Source: JBBSHJ01 sp038253135
Lineage (GTDB): Bacteria > Actinomycetota > Actinomycetes > Mycobacteriales > QHCD01
DNA length: 19,262 bases
NCBI GenBank assembly: GCA_038253135.1
Contig: JBBSHJ010000061.1
Location: 1-19,262 of the forward strand
Reading direction: 5' to 3'
In this document: one piece after another, positions 6,618 through 13,026 of the stretch
Layout of the letters: the number at the start of each line of letters is the position of its first letter
Position numbering within the stretch: the first letter of the stretch is position 1
Notes under the pieces: generated by a model
The model's database searches: none
Told to the model about the DNA's origin: nothing
What the model saw: only the letters and a program-made list of their open reading frames with translations
Position numbers and translations under genes: made by a program

Positions 6618-7847
6618 TCAATGCCCCGGTACGTCGTCGTCTGGCACATCGTCGTCGGGTACGTCGTCCTCGCGTCCGGCGACCAGGCCGTCCGCGGGCG
6701 TCAGGCCGGGCTCATCGCCGGCGTCGTCCTCGGCATCGGTTTCCGCAAGCAGCAGATAAAGCTCGCGGCGGGCGTCGCTGATGATGCGGCTGGCCTGCCG
6801 GACCTGCTCCTCACTCCCGGTCCGGAAAACCTGGATCGCGGCGAAGATCAGCTGCTTGCCCTCCTCGCGGATCTGCACGGTGAGGTCGTCGGAGTCATCC
6901 GCCGTGTCGTCCCAGATGGCGTCCAGCTCGGATCGGTGCTCGTCGACGTATTTCTGGCCGGCCTCGGTGAGCGAGACCTGCCGGCGACCGTCGATGTGCG
7001 CGATCCGCACGAGCCCCTCGTCCTCCATCAGGGACAGGGCGGGATAGACCGAGCCGGGGCTCGGCCGCCAGGCCCCGTTGCTGCGGCCGGAGATCTCCTG
7101 GATCAGTTGGTATCCGTGCATCGGTTCCTCGGCCAGCAGGGCGAGGATCGCGTTGCGGACATCGCCGCGCCCGCGCCGGCCGCCCCGGCCGCGCCGCCCG
7201 GCGGGACCTGAGTGCCGGCGTCCGCGCGGTCCGCCGGGTCCGAACGGCCCGCGAGGTCCGAACGGGCCGCGAGGTCCGAAGGGCCCGTTCGGTCCGAACG
7301 GCCCGCTGGGTCCGAAGAACTCGCCGAAGTTCGGACCGCCCATGCCGGGCCCGAAGCCGGGTCCCGGTCCGTGCCGGCGCTCCCGCGGTCCGTGCCGATG
7401 CTCGCCGTGGTCCCGGTGCCGCTGGCCGCGCTCGTGGGCTCGCTCGCGTCCGCGCTCCATTCGCTCGCGACGGCGTTCGCGCGCCCAGTCGCTGTCGTCC
7501 GTCCCGCTGTTGTCGGCACCGCTGTTCTCGGTACCGCTCTGCCTGTCGTTGTCCGTGCCGGCGGGGTGCTCGGCTTCGGTCCGGCCGGCGTCCTCGGGAT
7601 GCGGGTCGTCGGGATGCGGCGGGGGCGGCGGGCTGGGCGGTCCCCCGCGGCCGCCCCACTCGTCGCCGTCCAGGCGCTTGGTGTCCTGCTGGTCGCGATC
7701 GTCCGGACCCGCGGGCCCGTCGTCGCGGGTGGCGCCGGTACGTCGCGGCCCGGCCTGGTCGACCAGGCGCGAGATGGCGCCGGAGATCTCGTCGGCAAGG
7801 CTCGGATCGATGTTCCGCAGCCGCCGCCAGATGTCATCGCTTTTCAT
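6618..7847 (-). CDS. PadR-family regulator with long disordered Gly-Pro-rich N-terminal arm
   Basis: The PadR winged helix spans about residues 229-301 (DVRNAILALLAEEPMHGYQL, then PSPGSVYPALSLMEDEGLV and GRRQVSLTEAG). A helical dimerisation segment follows to about 370, then an acidic tail with repeated DDVPD. The first 228 residues are unusual: a short helical start, a Pro-run, an acidic Ser/Asn part, an Arg/His-rich part, repeated GPFGP[NR] units (about 180-204), and a basic Gly-Arg segment next to the DNA-binding domain. The ATG at 7847 is preferred because AGGAGA lies 7 bp upstream; an upstream in-frame ATG at 7871 lacks this. At 409 aa it is about twice a typical PadR. It is probably an autorepressor through the adjacent palindrome. 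Confidence 0.87.
   Translation of the reverse strand: MKSDDIWRRLRNIDPSLADEISGAISRLVDQAGPRRTGATRDDGPAGPDDRDQQDTKRLDGDEWGGRGGPPSPPPPPHPDDPHPEDAGRTEAEHPAGTDNDRQSGTENSGADNSGTDDSDWARERRRERMERGRERAHERGQRHRDHGEHRHGPRERRHGPGPGFGPGMGGPNFGEFFGPSGPFGPNGPFGPRGPFGPRGPFGPGGPRGRRHSGPAGRRGRGGRRGRGDVRNAILALLAEEPMHGYQLIQEISGRSNGAWRPSPGSVYPALSLMEDEGLVRIAHIDGRRQVSLTEAGQKYVDEHRSELDAIWDDTADDSDDLTVQIREEGKQLIFAAIQVFRTGSEEQVRQASRIISDARRELYLLLAETDAEDDAGDEPGLTPADGLVAGREDDVPDDDVPDDDVPGH
7237..7308 (-). repeat. Four 18-bp tandem units encoding GPFGP[N/R/S]
   Basis: Four 18-bp units begin with GGTCCGAA on the plus strand, at 7237, 7255, 7273 and 7291, with a partial fifth at 7309. They lie in frame inside the PadR gene and encode a six-residue Gly-Pro-Phe-Gly-Pro-X repeat. 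Units differ by a few bases, so copy number could vary by slippage. Confidence 0.85.
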
Positions 7848-7872
7848 GGGGTTCTCCTGTTCATGAGTCATA

Positions 7873-7907
7873 GGCGATACATCAACGATATATCGTTACC
7901 TATCGTT
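7873..7907. promoter_or_regulatory. Palindromic operator upstream of the PadR gene
   Basis: AACGATATATCGTT at 7884-7897 is a perfect 14-bp palindrome. TATCGTT occurs again at 7901-7907, exactly 10 bp after the copy at 7891-7897. CGATA occurs at 7874-7878 and 7886-7890. This AT-rich cluster lies 26-60 bp before the PadR start codon. PadR proteins commonly repress their own promoters through such palindromes, so this is a strong candidate binding site. Confidence 0.68.
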
Positions 7908-7966
7908 TGCCAAGGCCTTCGGCGGACCAATCTCGAGTCGGGCGCTGCGGCGCGGGTGCCCGGCGG

Positions 7967-8350
7967 TCAGGCGGTCGGGCGGCGCTGGAGTTCGCGGGCG
8001 ACCATCTGCAGCGCGGCGTCGAGATCGAGATCGTCCGACTGCGAGCCGAGGACGCGGGTGAGCCCGCGGGTCAGGCCGGCCAGGTGCAGGACGAGATAGG
8101 CGAGCTCTTCGGCCGAGAGTCCGGCCAGCAGTGACCGGGTGGTGGCGGCGACCTGATCCGATTCGGGTTCCTCGAACGTCGTCCAGAGCGTCATGAGCGC
8201 CATGGCCGTCTCGGCGAGCTCCTGATGCCCGCGGGGTTCGGCGGTGCGAGCGGTCGCCGCGGCGCGCTCGCGGGCCGCGGCCGCGAGGCGGGAGACGTAG
8301 CGGCGTACCTCGGCGAACCTGCCGTCGCCGAGCTCAGCAGTTTCTCCCAC
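7967..8350 (-). CDS. Helical protein of unknown function
   Basis: This 127-aa soluble protein starts at GTG 8350. It is predicted almost entirely helical, with Ala/Arg-rich heptads in the N-terminal half (RRYVSRLAAAARERAAATAR) and a C-terminal helical bundle containing LSAEELAYLVLHLAGLTRGL. No family or catalytic motif was recognised. The composition and continuous amphipathic helices support real coding. It lies upstream of the PadR gene on the same strand with about 120 bp between, so it is probably a separate transcription unit with its 3' end beside the PadR operator. Confidence 0.55.
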   Translation of the reverse strand: MGETAELGDGRFAEVRRYVSRLAAAARERAAATARTAEPRGHQELAETAMALMTLWTTFEEPESDQVAATTRSLLAGLSAEELAYLVLHLAGLTRGLTRVLGSQSDDLDLDAALQMVARELQRRPTA

Positions 8351-8364
8351 GCTCCGACGGTACG

Positions 8365-8394
8365 CCGCGCGGCCCCGCGCGGAGAGTCCGGACT
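8365..8394. promoter_or_regulatory. Palindromes in the divergent gap between the 127-aa gene and the dapA-like gene
   Basis: CCGCGCGG occurs at 8365-8372 and again at 8375-8382, 10 bp apart. The perfect palindrome AGTCCGGACT follows at 8385-8394. All lie in the 196-bp gap between the two divergent starts. GC-rich palindromes are easily formed by chance in this genome, so a regulatory role is tentative. Confidence 0.3.
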
Positions 8395-8546
8395 GACGAC
8401 CACGACATGGCGACTAGGGTTTGCGCAGCGATCCGCCGCCACCGCGGCGACATCGTGACCGCGCTTCGGGCCCCTCGGCGCCAGGGCCGAGCCGCCATCG
8501 AAGCGCATGCCGCTCACCCGCCGCATCGCCGACCACGGGAACGCCG

Positions 8547-9515
8547 ATGACCGATGCACCTGCCGCCCTGCCCGGGGGCGTCGTGCCTCCGCTCTGCACG
8601 CCCCTTTCCGGCGACGATGAGGTGGACGTCGCCTCGGTACGCCGGCTGGTCGAGCACGTGCTCGCGGCCGGTGTCGCCGGGGTATTCGTCGCCGGCTCGA
8701 CCGGCGAGGCGGCCTACCTGCCGGACCGGTTGCGTGCGGACATGCTCGCCGCCACCGTCGATGCCGTGGCCGGGCGCGTGCCGGTGTGGTGCGGCGTCAT
8801 CGACACGAGCACGCGCCGGATGCTCGAGCATGCCCGGGTGGCACAGCGGCTCGGCGCCAGCGCACTCGTGGCCACGGTTCCGTTCTACTCGCCGACGTCG
8901 CCCGCCGAATGGCCCGGGCATTTCGCCGCCCTCCACGACGCCGTCGATCTGCCGGTGCTGGCCTACAACATCCCGGCCGCCGTGCATTCCGAGTTACGCC
9001 CGGAGACGACCGCCGCGCTCGCCGAAGCCGGGCTCATCGACGGCATCAAGGATTCCAGCGGCAACCTCGACGTGCTGCGGTCGACGCTGGATCTCATGCA
9101 GGGAAAGGGTTTTCGGGTCTACACCGGATCGGAGTCGTTGACCGATCTGGCGCTGGTGCTCGGCGCTGACGGGTTGGTTCCCGGGCTCGGGAATGTCGAT
9201 CCGGCCGGCTATGTCCGCATTTGCGAGGCGGTACGCCGGGGCGACCTGCCGGCCGCGCGCGCGGAACAGGATCGGATCCGCACGCTGCAGGGGATCGTTG
9301 ACGTGCCCGACCGGGGGAGGATGGGACCGTATTCCGCCGCCATCGGCGCGTTCAAGGAAGCCGCCCATCAGCTCGGCGCGATCGCCACCGCCCGCACCAA
9401 TCCGCCGATGGTCCCGCTCGACGACGGTGAGAAGCGCGGGATCGCCCGGATCCTCGCCGCGACGGGCCTCTCACCCGATCAACCGGCCGAGACCACCGCC
9501 CAGAGCGCTTCGTAG
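8547..9515 (+). CDS. Dihydrodipicolinate synthase/N-acetylneuraminate lyase family protein
   Basis: This 322-aa class I aldolase has the family's (beta/alpha)8-barrel landmarks: an N-terminal GVVPPLCTPL, the phosphate/carboxylate-binding GSTGE at 50-54, LAYNIP with catalytic Tyr140, and IDGIKDSSGN with Schiff-base Lys168. True DapA has GTTGE; here it is GSTGE, so the substrate may be another 2-keto acid. The ATG at 8547 fits family length; the open frame upstream to 8421 has implausible composition. Only a weak GGGA precedes it. It stands alone, without other lysine-pathway genes, so it is probably a paralogue and not the housekeeping dapA. Its last 37 bp overlap the convergent ParA gene. Confidence 0.85.
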   Translation: MTDAPAALPGGVVPPLCTPLSGDDEVDVASVRRLVEHVLAAGVAGVFVAGSTGEAAYLPDRLRADMLAATVDAVAGRVPVWCGVIDTSTRRMLEHARVAQRLGASALVATVPFYSPTSPAEWPGHFAALHDAVDLPVLAYNIPAAVHSELRPETTAALAEAGLIDGIKDSSGNLDVLRSTLDLMQGKGFRVYTGSESLTDLALVLGADGLVPGLGNVDPAGYVRICEAVRRGDLPAARAEQDRIRTLQGIVDVPDRGRMGPYSAAIGAFKEAAHQLGAIATARTNPPMVPLDDGEKRGIARILAATGLSPDQPAETTAQSAS

Positions 9516-10219
9516 GCGCGGGCCGCCTCGCTGTTCGGGGCGAACAGAGGAAGCGGCTCGCGGCGCACCGCCATCTGCTCGACCGTCGACGCTGACGGTA
9601 CGACGATTCCGGTGATCTCCTCACCGATGCCGGCCAACAACGCCGCCATCACCTCGTGGTGCAGCCTCTTGCGCCGGTCGGCCATCGAGAAGAAGGCGCG
9701 AATCGCCGGTCGTCGTCCGTCAAAATCGCCGACGAATTCCCGCAGTTGCCCGAAGGTGTGCACCGACAGCGTCGTCGGGATGAGCGGCACGATAAGCATG
9801 TCGGCGGCCTCGAGCACGTTCTCCGACACCAGCGAGGCGCTGGGCGGGCAGTCGAGGATTACCACGTCGTAGTCGTCGTCGACCCCGCGCACGAGCTGCC
9901 GCAGCGCCCGGGTCGGCTTCTTGCGGTCGTCGAGGTCGAGATCCATGCTGCGATAGCGGAAATCGGCCGGCACCAGGTCGAGCCGGGCGATGTCGGTCTC
10001 CTTGATCACGTCGTCGAGGTCGCGCCGGCGGGAAATCAACGCGCGGCCGCCGCCGCGGACCTTGGGCCGGACACGGAAGAGATACGTCGCCGATCCCTGC
10101 GGATCGAGGTCCCACAGCAGGGTGCGGGCGCCGTCCCGGGCGGCCAGATACGCGAGGTTGACCGCCGCCGACGTCTTGCCGACGCCGCCCTTGATGTTGT
10201 ACGACGCGTAGGTCCGCAC
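9479..10219 (-). CDS. Orphan ParA/MinD-family ATPase
   Basis: This 246-aa protein has the deviant Walker A KGGVGKT at residues 10-16 with signature Lys10, LLWDLDPQGSAT (Walker A'-like, about 34-45) and VVILDCPPSASL (Walker B, about 119-130). These features allow ATP-dependent dimerisation and nonspecific DNA binding in the ParA family. The GTG start is only 2 bp after the stop of the CYTH-CHAD gene, so translation is probably coupled. No ParB gene or parS-like palindrome is visible. With no plasmid or chromosome partition context, it more likely positions a protein or granule cargo. Its 3' end overlaps the convergent DapA-like gene. Confidence 0.88.
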   Translation of the reverse strand: MRTYASYNIKGGVGKTSAAVNLAYLAARDGARTLLWDLDPQGSATYLFRVRPKVRGGGRALISRRRDLDDVIKETDIARLDLVPADFRYRSMDLDLDDRKKPTRALRQLVRGVDDDYDVVILDCPPSASLVSENVLEAADMLIVPLIPTTLSVHTFGQLREFVGDFDGRRPAIRAFFSMADRRKRLHHEVMAALLAGIGEEITGIVVPSASTVEQMAVRREPLPLFAPNSEAARAYEALWAVVSAG

Positions 10220-10221
10220 CG

Positions 10222-11754
10222 TCAGGCCCGCAGCTTTGTCGCATTGCCACCGGTGAGGTCGGCCATGGCCCGGCGCACTACGGGGCGCCTGAATCGCTGC
10301 CAGTTTTGCTCGAATTCCGCGCGCACTGCTCGTTCCTGCTCGTCGAGTCCGGTCGTCGCCGCGCCCAGCGCCAGCATCGTCGGCGCCGACACATCGGTAT
10401 CACTGATCAGATCGGCGGCGGTTTGGTGGATCAGCTGGCTCTGCACATGGGCGTCCTGGAGCCGGCCGAGGCATTCCTGCAGGTCCTTCAGCCCGCGCAA
10501 CGCCGGTGTGTACGACGCCGGGTCGAGCACGGGCTTGAAGGCATCGAGCAGGTAGCGCAGCTCCTTGCACCGCTTGCGCAGGTCGTGCAGATCCTCGACC
10601 GGGCTCTTCGGCGTGATCGCTCCGCCCCGCTTGCGCACCTTGCGATAGGACCGGTCGATCCGAGAGACGGCGAGCTGCTCGACCGTGCGCTCCGGCGTCG
10701 CCGGCACGGTTTCCAGCGCATCCCGCCAGCTTGTCGTGAAATCGCGGTACGCCGTGCCCCGCACATGCCGGCGCAGCTTGCGGAATTCGACTCCGCGGCG
10801 GCGGCGCAACTCGGTGACCACGGGAGCCAGCAGCGGATCGTCCGCGTCGATGGCATTGTCGCCCATCTGCAGCCCGAGCAGGAAGACGTCGAGGTCCCGG
10901 GTCGGGGTGGTCAGATCTCCCAGCCGGCGCAGCTCGGGCGCGAGGCTGGCCACCACCTTTTCCGGCAGAACCTCTCCGGCCAGCTTCACCATCGACCGCG
11001 AGCGGCGTACCGCCACCCGGAAATCGTGCAGGAACTCCGTGTCGATGTCGTCGGCGACGCCGGGGCCGGCCTCGACGATGATGTCGAGCCAGTTCAGCAG
11101 CGTCGCCGCAACCGCCGAGGCCGCGTCCTTCTCACCACCGATGTCCCTGGCGGCCGGGGAGCGGGCCACGCCGCCGGGCAGCGGCTCGGCGGCGCGGACC
11201 GTGATCGGTTCGGCCCGGGCGAGCAGCATCACCAGGGCGTCCGTCTCGGCGGCGTAGCCGCGCAGCGGCGCCAGCCGGAAGGCGAGCGCCGCGCCATCAA
11301 AGCCCGGAGCGGTCTCCAGCACGCCGCGGGCGACGGTCTTGCGATGCTCGTCGAGCAGGCGGACCGGCCGGCTCTCGACCCGGCCGGACGCGATCTCGAC
11401 CAGAGCCCGCGGGTGCACGAGCGATCGGATCGCGGCCCACTCGGGGCGGTTCGGGAGCACGTCGTGGGCAAGGGCCGGCCAGCGGACAACCGGCCCGTCG
11501 GCGTCCACCGGCCCGGCCGATCCCGTGAGCACCAGCCGCGACCGGCCGCGCGCGCGCTCGTGCCGCAACGCGATGCCCGCCCCGGCGAGGCGGCCGTCCG
11601 GCGTGTCCAGCCAGGTAGCGCGGGAGCGATGTACGGCGTCCGCCTCGACAGTGCCCCGGTCGCCGAGTGCGGCAAGGATCTCGGCGAGCGGGTCGTCGCC
11701 CCGTACGGTCAGCCGGTGGTTCGGCGTACCGTGCCCGGCCTGCTCCGACGCCAC
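10222..11754 (-). CDS. CYTH-CHAD domain protein
   Basis: This 510-aa protein has an N-terminal CYTH (triphosphate-tunnel) domain, about 10-185, recognisable by ATWLDTPDGRLAGAGIALRHE. A CHAD domain follows at about 208-495. It carries the two diagnostic helices FLHDFRVAVRRSRS (His243) and DLHDLRKRCKELRYLLD (His390), plus LTTPTRDLDVFLLGL and LGRLQDAHV. CHAD is a basic helical bundle that binds polyphosphate. The N-terminal ExExK metal-binding motif of active CYTH enzymes is not seen, so this tunnel may bind without hydrolysing. The GTG start has AAGGAG 5 bp upstream. It is co-transcribed with the orphan ParA that follows. Confidence 0.87.
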   Translation of the reverse strand: MASEQAGHGTPNHRLTVRGDDPLAEILAALGDRGTVEADAVHRSRATWLDTPDGRLAGAGIALRHERARGRSRLVLTGSAGPVDADGPVVRWPALAHDVLPNRPEWAAIRSLVHPRALVEIASGRVESRPVRLLDEHRKTVARGVLETAPGFDGAALAFRLAPLRGYAAETDALVMLLARAEPITVRAAEPLPGGVARSPAARDIGGEKDAASAVAATLLNWLDIIVEAGPGVADDIDTEFLHDFRVAVRRSRSMVKLAGEVLPEKVVASLAPELRRLGDLTTPTRDLDVFLLGLQMGDNAIDADDPLLAPVVTELRRRRGVEFRKLRRHVRGTAYRDFTTSWRDALETVPATPERTVEQLAVSRIDRSYRKVRKRGGAITPKSPVEDLHDLRKRCKELRYLLDAFKPVLDPASYTPALRGLKDLQECLGRLQDAHVQSQLIHQTAADLISDTDVSAPTMLALGAATTGLDEQERAVRAEFEQNWQRFRRPVVRRAMADLTGGNATKLRA

Positions 11755-11776
11755 CCGCGCTCCTTCGCACTGCCGT

Positions 11777-11803
11777 GCCGCCGGATTTCAGGCATCCGGC
11801 GGC
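11777..11803. promoter_or_regulatory. Perfect 10-bp inverted repeat upstream of the CYTH-CHAD gene
   Basis: GCCGCCGGAT (11777-11786) and ATCCGGCGGC (11794-11803) are perfect inverted copies around a 7-nt spacer. The repeat sits 22 bp before the CYTH-CHAD start codon, just upstream of its ribosome-binding site. A TAGACT-like -10 on the minus strand (11832 to 11827) would place it inside a short mRNA leader. It could be an operator or an RNA hairpin affecting translation. Confidence 0.55.
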
Positions 11804-11934
11804 GAGACCCGAATCCGCAAGGCGACAGTCTATCGGCGCCCGGTGAACCGGCCCGGATCCACGCAAGCACTGGCACGACGGCGCGCGGAGCAGGTAGCGT
11901 CCGCCGAAGGACGCCGTCGTTCCGGGAGGCGCAG

Positions 11935-12486
11935 ATGGCTCGCTCCAGCTCGGTGAGATCGAAGAAGCCGAACGCGCTCACCACGCTGTCGCACCACTGG
12001 CGCCGGCTGGTGCTGGTCGGCGGGATCGATGCCCTCGCCGGGATCGTGTCCTTGGCCCTGCCCGGCGCGACGCTGGTCGCACTCGCGATCATCCTCGGGC
12101 TCGTGCTGCTGATCGGTGGCGCCGTCGCCGTGCAGAACGGGCTGCACGAGCAGCTGTGGTGGCCGGTCATTCTCGGTGCCCTGTCGATCTTTGCCGCGAT
12201 CCTGTGCTTCATCTCTCCCGGGGTCGGCGCCTACGCGATCCTCTTCGGCACGGCGCTGCTCTTCTTCTTCGCGGGCATCGGCGAGATGCTGCTCGCCTCG
12301 CAGCGGGGCGCCAACCGGCTCTGGTGGCTGGTCCTCGGCGCGCTGACCTTCATCGCCAGCCTGGTGATGTTCGCGTTCCCGGGCGTCGCCTACGCGACCG
12401 TCGCACTGACCGTCGGCTCCAGCTTCCTGCTGCGCGGCATGGGTGAGCTCGTGCTCGCGGCCCGCATCCGCTCCCTGGATCGCTGA
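11935..12486 (+). CDS. HdeD/DUF308 family membrane protein
   Basis: This 183-aa protein has six predicted helices in three similar hairpins: LVLVGGIDALAGIVSLALPG, then WPVILGALSIFAAILCFISPG, then WLVLGALTFIASLVMFAFPG. Each has a glycine-rich helix followed by a proline turn, the DUF308/HdeD pattern. HdeD is linked to acid resistance in enterobacteria; the actinobacterial role is unknown. GGGAGG lies 6 bp before the ATG at 11935 and fixes the start. The basic N-terminus (ARSSSVRSKKP) should be cytoplasmic. It is divergent from the CYTH-CHAD operon and ends at a strong terminator. Confidence 0.85.
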   Translation: MARSSSVRSKKPNALTTLSHHWRRLVLVGGIDALAGIVSLALPGATLVALAIILGLVLLIGGAVAVQNGLHEQLWWPVILGALSIFAAILCFISPGVGAYAILFGTALLFFFAGIGEMLLASQRGANRLWWLVLGALTFIASLVMFAFPGVAYATVALTVGSSFLLRGMGELVLAARIRSLDR

Positions 12487-12505
12487 CCAGCCACCGAGAG
12501 ACCGA

Positions 12506-12540
12506 AACACGGGCGGCCATTGAGCATGGCCGCCCGTGTT
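12506..12540. terminator. Strong bidirectional terminator hairpin
   Basis: A perfect 14-bp stem (12506-12519 with 12527-12540) encloses a 7-nt loop. The arm is AACACGGGCGGCCA. It lies 20 bp after the hdeD-like stop and 19 bp after the stop of the convergent lipoprotein gene, so it probably ends both transcripts. There is no long T-run, as is common for actinobacterial terminators. Confidence 0.88.
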
Positions 12541-12558
12541 GAGACGCTCGATCTGCCG

Positions 12559-12888
12559 TCACTTCGACGACTGGCACTTCCCGAACTCCTCGGTGACCTT
12601 CTTCAAGTCGCCCTTGCTCTTGAGGACGTCGCCTGGATTATTAGAGTTGAACGCGTCCTTGTTGCCCTTCACCGCGTCCTTGAGGGCTGATCCCTTGAAA
12701 TACTTTCTGGCGACCTTCGCTAGGCACTTGGCCTGCGAGTCGGAAATCGACTTGTCGCTCTTCTGGATCGCGTCGGCGATCTTGCTTTCGCTCGGTGCGC
12801 CGCTGTCACCGCAGGCGGCCGCGCTGAGGGTAAGGGTGAGCCCGGTCGCGCCGACGGCGACGAGGCGGGCAAGCTTGGTGCTGAACAT
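12559..12888 (-). CDS. Small secreted lipoprotein of unknown function
   Basis: The 109-aa product has an N-terminal signal peptide (MFSTKLARLVAVGATGLTLT) and a lipobox LSAAAC with lipidated Cys26, followed by GDSGAPS. The mature part is Lys/Asp/Ser-rich and helical, with two further cysteines (Cys55 and Cys105) that could form a disulfide. It is expected on the outer face of the membrane. Codon use is less GC-rich than its neighbours (for example ATT and AAA codons in the middle). It resembles small actinobacterial lipoproteins with no assigned function; no family was recognised with certainty. Confidence 0.72.
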   Translation of the reverse strand: MFSTKLARLVAVGATGLTLTLSAAACGDSGAPSESKIADAIQKSDKSISDSQAKCLAKVARKYFKGSALKDAVKGNKDAFNSNNPGDVLKSKGDLKKVTEEFGKCQSSK

Positions 12889-12947
12889 CGTGGTGTCTCG
12901 CTTTCATCGGTGGGCCAACAGCCCGGGGTGGTGGGGTTCCGGTTCGT

Positions 12948-12968
12948 ATGGCGCCGCGAAGGCGCCAT
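12948..12968 (-). terminator. Probable terminator after pckG
   Basis: ATGGCGCC (12948-12955) and GGCGCCAT (12961-12968) form a perfect 8-bp stem. Read on the minus strand, the loop is TTCGC, close to the stable UUCG class. It lies 58 bp beyond the pckG stop. A 10-bp palindrome, TCCCGCGGGA, sits between them at 12973-12982. Confidence 0.55.
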
Positions 12969-13026
12969 CAGTTCCCGCGGGACCCAGATTCCCCGCATAA
13001 CGGTGACAGGTCCAGCGAGTCGACGG

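Noticed and set aside
8547..9515. Housekeeping dapA for lysine synthesis
   Set aside because: GSTGE replaces GTTGE and no lysine-pathway genes adjoin it, so only the family is assigned.
9479..11754. Chromosome or plasmid partition locus
   Set aside because: No ParB gene and no parS-like 16-bp palindrome was seen. The partner gene encodes a CYTH-CHAD protein.
10306..12486. 726-codon plus-strand open frame covering the CHAD gene and the HdeD gene
   Set aside because: Only the part from 11935 is a plausible protein with its own ribosome-binding site. The upstream part is antisense to CYTH-CHAD.
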